NCBI RefSeq assembly: GCF_016808335.1
Contig: NC_053146.1
Span: 5,991,015-6,055,014, forward strand
DNA from: Panicum virgatum
Lineage: Eukaryota; Streptophyta; Magnoliopsida; Poales; Poaceae
Reading direction: 5' to 3'
Length of the DNA: 64,000 nt
A model generated the notes under the pieces. The model searched no databases. It was given only the letters and a program-made list of their open reading frames with translations, and was not told the DNA's origin. Positions 56,301 through 64,000 of the stretch are shown piece by piece; position 1 is the first letter of the stretch; each line of letters opens with the position of its first letter. The position numbers and the translations under genes are program-made.

Positions 56301-56766
56301 GCAGGCATTGGATAAAGATCCACGTGATGCCACCTTGTTAGCCAACCGGAGCTTATGCCATCTGCGGCTGGGAAAAGGGGACCAAGCGCTGTTAGATGCT
56401 CGGAAATGCAAAATGATGAGTCCTCATTGGTCCAAGGCATGGTACCGTGAGGGCAAGGCATGGTACCGTGAGGGTGCCGCTCTCAGCTTGCTGAAGGTAT
56501 AACAGTCAGCTAGTGACCACATCTGTCTTTCAACCCGGCCAATCCAATCTCTCCCCCTTATCCACAGGACTACAAAGGAGCGGCCGATGCGTTTTTGCAA
56601 GCACTGAAACTTGACCCTGCGAGCGACGAGATCAAGAAGGCGCTAAGGCAAATGTTCTTGCTCCCTTCTAGTTCTACTTTCAATTAATACCTAAATTGAT
56701 TCGATCATCCACAGGAACATGAACATCTAACCCCACCCTTTCTGCAGGGAGACCATTGATGCATGA
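53400..56766 (+). CDS. Ankyrin-TPR protein (probably N-terminally truncated)
   Basis: Ten exons: 53400-53538, 53614-53745, 53833-53972, 54169-54255, 54393-54521, 55117-55269, 55404-55505, 56305-56496, 56568-56647 and 56748-56766, for 390 residues. Residues about 10-230 are ankyrin repeats (GRNALHLAAGKGHLEVC, GTLVHLAAVGGHERVLEYLL, GSTPLHHAAEQGHCEAVRLLL). The link VPDWSVDGIIRSMK leads to three TPR units (about 260-385: KEAFAKGEYFAAIYFYG, LLANRSLCHLRLGKGDQAL, YKGAADAFLQAL). This is the layout of plant ankyrin-TPR proteins such as Arabidopsis TPR10-type, which can bind Hsp70/Hsp90 tails. Family members start with a longer leader before the first ankyrin repeat. Here the frame begins 10 bp after the SINE, so a first exon may be lost. 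The last intron appears to be GC-AG. A 21-bp duplication inserts an extra KAWYREG. Confidence 0.8.
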
Positions 56767-57095
56767 AGAGCGCTGCTGCTCGCAACAATAATTAATGATC
56801 CTCCAAGGCACTCATTGGGGCTTTATAGATTGTGTAGCTCCAACTAAGCCAGTGCATAGACTCTGGACGTAGCGATATGTAGATTGCGTGTTGGCTCTTT
56901 TGTGACTAAGGCCCTGTTCGCTGTGCTGGTGCTGGAGGCTGCTGCTGGAGTGGTGTGAGAGAAAAACGTTGTTGGCTGGCTGGTGGCTGGAGGCTGCTGC
57001 TGGAGTGGTGTGAGAGGAAAACACTGCTGGCTGGCTGGAGGCTGCTGGAGCAGAATAGGGTGTAAGATGTAAAGGTGTTTTGTGCCGGCAGGAAA
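56767..57095. repeat. 3' flank with a duplicated hAT-like MITE segment
   Basis: About 56912-57060 holds GGCCCTGTTCGCTGTGCTGG and two tandem copies of CTGGAGGCTGCTGCTGGAGT with TGTGAGAGRAAAAC. This resembles grass hAT MITEs that begin with CCCTGTTCG. Confidence 0.5.
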
Positions 57096-57104
57096 GCATA
57101 GGAG

Positions 57105-57265
57105 CAAGGTTATTAAAACGATAAAACGACGAAACGAATAGAGGGTAGATTTTAACGAAACGATGGACGTTTTATCGTTTAAACGGACGTTTTAACATTT
57201 AAACGTCGATTTCACAAGAACGTTTTCTCGTGAAAACGTCGTTTTCACGTCGTTTTAATAACCAG
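57105..57265. mobile_element. MULE-type MITE, 161 bp
   Basis: Ends CAAGGTTATTAAAACG and, inverted, CTGGTTATTAAAACG, flanked by a perfect 9-bp duplication GCATAGGAG (57096-57104, 57266-57274). The interior is a chain of AAACGACG-type inverted words. Confidence 0.8.
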
Positions 57266-57921
57266 GCATAGGAGTGCACTTCGACTGTCTGTACATGTAT
57301 ATATCCTGCTTTGCTCCTTTTGTCGTCCCTGGAGAAGAAAGGGAATACCAGGATTGCCTCCCCCGGCCTTAGGAATTCAAGTTCGTCTGCTGTTAAGTTT
57401 TTCTCGTTGAGTTTAAATGGGTGAAGGTCAAATTGTTTTCCACTGCTATAAGTATGTATAATGGAAGAGTAGCGCCGTTAATTTTACCCTGATAATTTTG
57501 GTGGGAATGTCCATATAACTGCATCATACTGATCCTAGAATCAAGGTGCATTTAGCCATTGCATTCTGACAGCTCATTGGAACGCACCGGGAATGGCCTT
57601 AGGTCAGTTCCAGTGCACAGTTTTATGGTACAATTACCTAGACTGGAAATTAGATAACTGTGTTAGATGGTTTTTATGATGATAAAACTCTTCTCATGTT
57701 TTATGAAACTCTATCCTTATCTTCTTGTCATATCAGCAAAATTGATAATATTTAATACTATAAAACATTTTATGAAATTCCTATCGAGACGGACCTTAAA
57801 CCCTCAAATAGATAGTTTATTAAAAAAAACTCTGCACAGATGGGAAACCGCATGCTCCAAACGTAAAAACTCGATATGCGAGTAAGCCACTCCGACCAAT
57901 GTAAGAAGAAGATTTTACATA

Positions 57922-58179
57922 CTCCCTCCGTCTTGAAATATAAGACATTTTAACATTACTGGAGAGTCAAAGTTGTTCAAGTTTGATCAAATTTTAGAGA
58001 GAATCATAAAAAATGTATGACACCAGACATATATATTATAAAAATATATTTAATAGAGAATCTAATATTACATATTTGATATCTAAATGTTATTATTTTA
58101 TTGTATAAATTTGGTCAAATTTGAAAAACTTTGACTCTCTAAAAATGTCGGAATGCCTTATATTTCAAGACTGAAGGAG
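57922..58179. mobile_element. Stowaway-like MITE, 258 bp
   Basis: Starts CTCCCTCCGTCTTGAAATAT after TA. Ends with the inverted CTCCTTCAGTCTTGAAATAT. The right TA has mutated to TG. Confidence 0.75.
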
Positions 58180-60600
58180 TGCCGTAACTCGTGTGAGCGG
58201 GTCGGGATCTATTTCCATTTGTTTTAGTGTGCAGGCAGATCTATTTACATATGCTTTGGCGTGTAGACAGGTGAGGTGATTTTTTTTAACCTCAGTCTGA
58301 AATTCGCTCTCATCGAGAGTCAAATCTAACCAATCCGGCTAGGCATCCGTTCGCAAGCTCTAAACGTGGTAGTCTTAAATTATAAAATATACTCCCTTCG
58401 TTCCAAAATAAGTTCACTTCTAGATTTCTAGATTTGAGGTGAAAAGATCAATGTTATTGAGAAAATATACATACCTCTATAAAGGTGAGATCAAGTTCGT
58501 CGAGATATACATACACACACACACACACACCTAATTAAACTTCCATTTGACTCGGGGTAAACAAAAAGTGATTTATATACATCGTATTTCTATTATTTAT
58601 GGACATAGGTGGCAAGATTCATTGTTAGGGAAAGTATTTGCGAGTTCCTCCTGTATTTATAGAAAGAGTAAAATGTATTAGACGTCCACCAATTTGTACG
58701 GGTGTATCATTTAGGATCATGAACTCTAAAAATGCATTTTTAGGTCATCACCTTTAATTTATGTCACTTAGGTCCATAAACTTAAAAATATAGATCCATA
58801 AACTCTAAAAGTGTAAAATTATAATTTGTGTCACTTAGGTGCATAAACTCTAAAAGTGTACTTTTAGGTCATGACTTCATCCATAAACAGTCGTGTGACT
58901 AAGATACGCCTACAAAGATCGTCCCAATATTGCTATCCGTAGATATCTTTCAATGTCTCATCAAGAACCACTTTGGATTGACACAAGTATAACACATTCA
59001 CGAGATTTTTCGCCACAGCACCTAACGCTACCATATCAAACCTCTCACGCCATGGAAGACATAATATATCCTACCACGGTACACATATTGTTGAGTCCCT
59101 CTATGACCTCCTGCACCGTTCCCAAGCTATCATCCTCTCCTCTCCTCCCATATTACGAGGTCATATCTAGATCTAAACTCTGAAACTCACTTTGGTGCGT
59201 AAGCCCCACTTTGAATATTTCAACTCTTCTCTCTCCTCTCCTTATGCATTTGATTTTAAATTGGAGCTCAAATTTGACCCTTCTTGTGAAACTCCAGCAA
59301 CATGCAGGCACTATGTAGATTCGTGTCAATGCGATATCAATGCATAAAGATTAGATGGAGGGGTATGGATCTAGTAACACAAATTACAAATTTATGGATC
59401 TAGAAATAGACTTTTAGAATTTGTAAATCTAAATGACATAAATTACAATTCTATGGATCTAGCTCAACCAAGTGAGAAGTGAAGTGACGAGGCGTGCGCC
59501 TTGCTGCAACCTGCAAACGTGACCCTCCTAGGGCCACCCTGTTAGAGCGCGCGTCCCATCCGAACACGCTCCTCTACTGTGCCACGAGTACTTTGCGCTC
59601 GCCTTGGCGCGCCCAGGCGCACCCTCATTTTGTTTTTTAATGAGATAAGCAAAGGTTAGGAGCATTTATACGTAATAAGCGTCTTAACTGCAGCAGTATG
59701 AACTTTTTGTGGAGGTCCAAATATGCATACATACACATTAAATCTGCTGGGTTATTATTTGTTATTATAATAGAATCTAAATACACGGCCACAATTATTT
59801 ACAATGGCATTAAAGCTAGCATCTATGATTTTTCCCTGGGTATTTAAATGCAGAACTACATATAGTTATAAAGAAGCAGCACCTAAATATTTTATTGGTA
59901 ACTGATAAATTGAATTACAAAGTTCTTGGAGCCTCTTGCTGTGTTCATAAGGCATTAGTGCGAATAAGAAGATGCAGAACGTGTATCAGCTTAAAGACTC
60001 CAACAATAAGAGAAAAATAGCTAAAGAAAAATAATAAAAAATTGTTTTCGGTGAGGGAAAACCACTACCAGACAGGTTTAAAATTCTAGCAGACAATAAG
60101 AAGCAAGGAGCACTTTAAATTGGAAAAAATGAAAGACTGAGGGGGGGGGGTAATCAGGGAAAGTGTCAGCAATTCAGGAGCAACATAGTTTGTAAAGGAC
60201 AATACGTATGTAGATTCGTATTTGGAAACCCCATAAAAACTATACACTCTAAGACAATGACAGAACAAATTATGCAGAAGACCAATTAAAGATACAGGTA
60301 CAGATGTTCCTGCAAAAGGAGAACTCAATATTATATGCTACCATGCTCTTTATTCAGTAAACATTATCACATCAGTTATGGTGGTGAGCTAATCACTGAA
60401 AGTGAAAGATACTGGCTGGAATAGAAATGCTAATGTACGTAAGGAACTCACACTTTAAGTTGACCGGCGGCAAAAAAAAAAAATACAATTCAAAACTACA
60501 GCAACCAGGGGGCAAATACATATGATGAAATTCCCATGAGGACATTTTATATGTGAACTATAAGAGCTACATTGTTGGAATATAAATTGGCAATAACTGA
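58180..60600. other. AT-rich stretch with MITE fragments, no gene
   Basis: About 58390-58620 is another CTCCCTTCGTTCCAAAATAA-type MITE piece with an (AC)n run (58512-58530). About 58700-58880 has repeats of GTCACTTAGGTCCATAAACT. Similar inverted sequence lies at about 59370-59470, suggesting an old foldback. 59480-60600 has no gene or repeat I can define. Confidence 0.4.
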
Positions 60601-63600
60601 TGAAAGAAGATTTCAGTTTTCTTCAGGCTCACCCATACTCTATTTGAGTTATGCACATCAGCTTACCTCTTTTCCTCCCTTTCTTGCACAACAAAGCATT
60701 AACGGACATAAGATCCATTGCAATCACACAGTAGGATAATAAAAAGTCCCCTATTTTAGAAAAGGATAAAGAATTTAAATGCATGCTTATGGGATGCATC
60801 CCAAAATAACCTATCCATTGCTTCAGCATGGTGGCTCTGCTTCAGTTGACCCATTGTCATCACCAACGAAATTTACCTGAAGCATGCACATGACTTTCTA
60901 TCCACGAACCAGTTGGAGTGCATGCAGCAGTCATCATGGGTAAAAATGGTTGTTCACAATTCTCGAGTACAATGGCAGAATCATAACAGATTCATCTTGG
61001 AAATCAGCAGTTGCTCTGATATACTAAAACCAGAACACAAACACATCGATGATATATGCTTTGCAAGATTGACAGAATGGTTAGATCCATTCCAGCAATG
61101 AAATGTGACATGTTCACTGGATTAGGATGAAATCAATGGATTATTTATTTGAGCTATATGAAAAGAGCAATGTAGACAGTAATCAAGTATTTTGTTTTCC
61201 AAATACCCTTTCTTTATGTAGCTAGATCGGAGCAGCATGTCAGCAGCTGTGGACAGATCAAAAGAGGTAGGTGTAGGCACCTTTTGAATAATTCGCAATC
61301 TATTGGCTGGGATATATAGGTTTGACACAACATATTGTAAATACAAAACAATATTAATTTTTCACAGGTTGACACTTTCACCTTCTCATTGCTGGACTGG
61401 ACAGGATCACATCTTGCACCACCATGTAGATCCTTTTCAAATGGCAACATCTGCATTTGTATAGAAAAAAAGTGGCCAGCTATAGAATAGGTTATTTTGT
61501 GGCCACTCTATCCTACGCACCAGATGCACCTGATTTCCCCGGACGGTCGCTCCCCCTCCCGTCCAATCCGGCGCGGATGCTTCGCCTGTTCCGTTTCCAT
61601 TCGCATGCGAGCCAACAGACCAAGGTGAGCGAGCCGCTGTGTTACAGACTGCACGAGCCGGCCAGCTTTTTTTCTATTAAATGACCGTGATTACGCTGCA
61701 TTTACTTCATGCATGCCGCCTATTACTGCCTACACGGTGCATGTGAGTGTGCTACTGTATTTTTTTTTTTTTTTTTGCAGGCGTGCATGCGAGTGCCCAA
61801 TGGTTACAACAATGGCTCTAGTAATATATCAGAATTCAAACAATTTGCAGTACATATGAATTACGACAATCTCTAAGTAATATACATCAGATCAGATTTA
61901 TTATATGATGTATTATATGATGAGTTACGATAGGACACAGCTTTACCACTAATTTGATAATTTTGGACAGATTTACTATTTGTTTGTATTGGCAGTCAGT
62001 ATTACTATCAATTTACTATAAACTATTGTCATCAATTTACTATAAAGCCAGGTGCATGTTATAATTCAATATATAGAAATTAGGATGGAGGTGGCAACAA
62101 TTTGGCGTCAATTAGTTCCCAAGGACAATTTGGCAGTATACAAATAGATCATTTTACTATGATCTAGTTACTAGAACCGATATGTGCAGTTGTATGTGTC
62201 ATAATTTACCATAACCTGATTTTACCATAATTTGGACTAGGCACGATTTAGCGTCAAGGTGCTCTGAGGGACCGCATGATGTAACACATGGCAAAACAAG
62301 AGCAGGATATAACACAAATTATAGTATACCATGGCACATCAATTTGGTGAATCGCAAGACATATATATCCATCCATTTTTTTCCAAAGAATGAAACAGAA
62401 AAAAAAAGAGACAAGATACTAGGTCTCCATTTATTTAATTTGAACACCACGACATCAAGATCTTGTCCTGTGCGCCTCAAGTCTGGCTGGAAGCTTCTTG
62501 ACCTGTGTTTAGTGGGTTGTAAGGCACGAAGAAGAGGAGCTCTGACCTAATTTGATGTGGCCCCTTTTCCTGGATTTGTAGTGAATGAAAATTAGAACAA
62601 CTGTACATGTATAATAACAAGTAGGACTGAGCAAAAACGGAAATACCATATATGGCTATAAGAAAGGGAGCTATAGCTTGCCAATAACATAGTGATCCAC
62701 ATAAGTCATAACTTTGTTTTTGTCTACTGGACGCACTAATCCAGAGTTTACAGTATAGATATGGTGGATTACCATAATACATTAAATTTTTCGAGATACA
62801 AATAGGAACAACGAGGTTCAAGTATATTGTACAATAATTTAGAAACATCGCACACTAATGGACATTAGCTTTTTCTAGCCGAATACAAACATTAACAATA
62901 TACATTTACATCCGGAATTTGAGATAATCATTTAGAGCTTCTCTCATTCAGTGGCAGCTGGTTTTGAACTCAGATCAATGCACAATTCCCCCGTTGGCTG
63001 CTCGTAGGTGGGCTCATCTTGCACAGAACTCGACAGAAAGGCCTCATCACTTGAAAACTTCATAGTAACAAGGGGAATAGTAAATAATACATTGATTTCA
63101 AATTTCTAATACTTACAGGAATCACAACATTGATTGTCGTAATTTCTAACTATGTTTTACGATAAATATATTTCAGATAAGCAATTAGCATGAATTTGCT
63201 GAAATATTGACCAAGTTCCAACACAATTTAAATTTTCGTTCCATGGTACATAAGGGCCAGATCCAGATATGGTGAAATCAGCTTATTTCAAATGTAGTAG
63301 TAAACTATATGGTTAATTTGCTGCAGCGAAGGACAACGAAGGTCTAGTAAAATTACTAGAGTTTTCTATAGTCCAATTATGAAAATTTAGGAAAATAAAT
63401 TTGTAAATGGTAATAAAAATTATGAGAATTGAGTGGTAGCAAATCAGCATTAATTATCTAATAACTATTTAGATTAGGATATCATTCCAAAAATTGGTTT
63501 TGCCCAACTAAGGAAACACAATGGAGTCAGCACTTCAAATCAATAGAAGAAAAACAAGAGGTACGGTATACAACCTGGTGCCACAGTCAAATTATATGAT

Positions 63601-63900
63601 AAGGATGCAACAACAACCATCAATTCCTTGCGGGAAATCATATGAACGGAAAAGCACAAACAATGGATGTACAGTGACAGAATAAATCAAACCCAAGGGC
63701 AATCAGCTACTAATCCAAATAGGAATCAGATTGATGTTAATTCCAGGTATGGACTTTTACAGTTGCTTACCTTAGAATCTTTGTCTCCGCTGGTCTAGGA
63801 ATGCCCATTCAGAACGGCGCACAGATGGCAAGATGGCAACAGCCATGCCCGGAGCATCAAATGAGATAAATTAGAAAATTTTTATTTAGCTGCAGAAAGG
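60600..63900 (-). other. Minus-strand exon-like segments, unidentified gene
   Basis: Several short segments look like coding exons on the minus strand. About 63865-63776 reads MAVAILPSVRRSEWAFLDQ and a few more residues to a stop, next to AAG|GTAAGC. About 63055-62945 reads FSSDEAFLSSSVQDEP then TYEQPTGELCIDLSSK to TGA. About 62571-62477 reads EKGPHQIRSELLFF. About 61440-61370 reads LPFEKDLHGGARCDPVQSS before GAG AAG|GTGAAA. About 61245-61205 reads AADMLLRSSYIKKG. About 60880-60820 reads VNFVGDDNGSTEAEPPC to TGA after TTCAG. They do not join in one frame by eye and no family is recognised. It may be a decayed or alternatively spliced gene. Confidence 0.25.
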
Positions 63901-64000
63901 CCCACACATATTATAAACAACTCTAACAAAATCTGTGACTAATACAGGTCATAAAACAGGAAACCAAGCTTCACATCTCAGTTACATGTGCAAATTTACT

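Overview
The window is nuclear DNA of a grass (Poaceae), probably a panicoid. The evidence is GC-rich, high-GC3 genes with short GT-AG introns, lying in AT-rich flanks filled with grass transposon families: CACTA elements with subterminal TACTAAA/CCGGTAC repeats, Stowaway MITEs with CTCCCTCCGT ends, Mutator-like elements with 9-bp target duplications, PIF/Harbinger, a tRNA-derived SINE, and LTRs beginning TGTCGGTACC. I cannot fix the species.

Layout. 1-1077: the 3' end of a leucine-rich-repeat receptor-like protein broken by an in-frame stop. 1.7-23.5 kb: a direct array of three single-exon early light-induced protein (ELIP) genes, all on the minus strand. Each has a TATA box and, upstream of it, the same 11-bp overlapping DRE/ABRE element. 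Between ELIP 1 and 2 lie a candidate mitochondrial insertion with a damaged tRNA-Gln and a three-level nest (solo LTR inside a Stowaway MITE inside a MULE). Between ELIP 2 and 3 lies a ~12-kb CACTA element with two decayed genes. 24-30 kb: MITEs, an unrecognised GC-rich stretch and a long LTR-like fragment. 30.1-33.3 kb: a five-exon pseudo-response-regulator gene whose receiver domain lacks the phosphoacceptor Asp. 34.4-35.3 kb: a 0.9-kb foldback. 35.3-41.7 kb: a PIF/Harbinger element with both its genes (a DDE transposase with one homopolymer frameshift, and a Myb/SANT-like partner). Its right end is 61 bp from the start codon of an intronless P-class PPR gene (41800-43977). 48.1-52.3 kb: a Pack-MULE-like element into which a young non-autonomous LTR retrotransposon has inserted. 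53.0-53.4 kb: a SINE with a 17-bp target duplication. 53.4-56.8 kb: a ten-exon ankyrin-TPR gene with a probable GC-AG intron and a 21-bp in-frame duplication. 57-64 kb: MITEs, AT-rich DNA and short minus-strand exon-like segments I could not identify.

The genes do not form an operon-like unit. The one coordinated set is the ELIP array, which the shared promoter elements suggest responds to cold/dehydration (DRE) and ABA (ABRE) as well as light. Most of the rest of the window records successive transposon insertions, many datable by order from intact target-site duplications.
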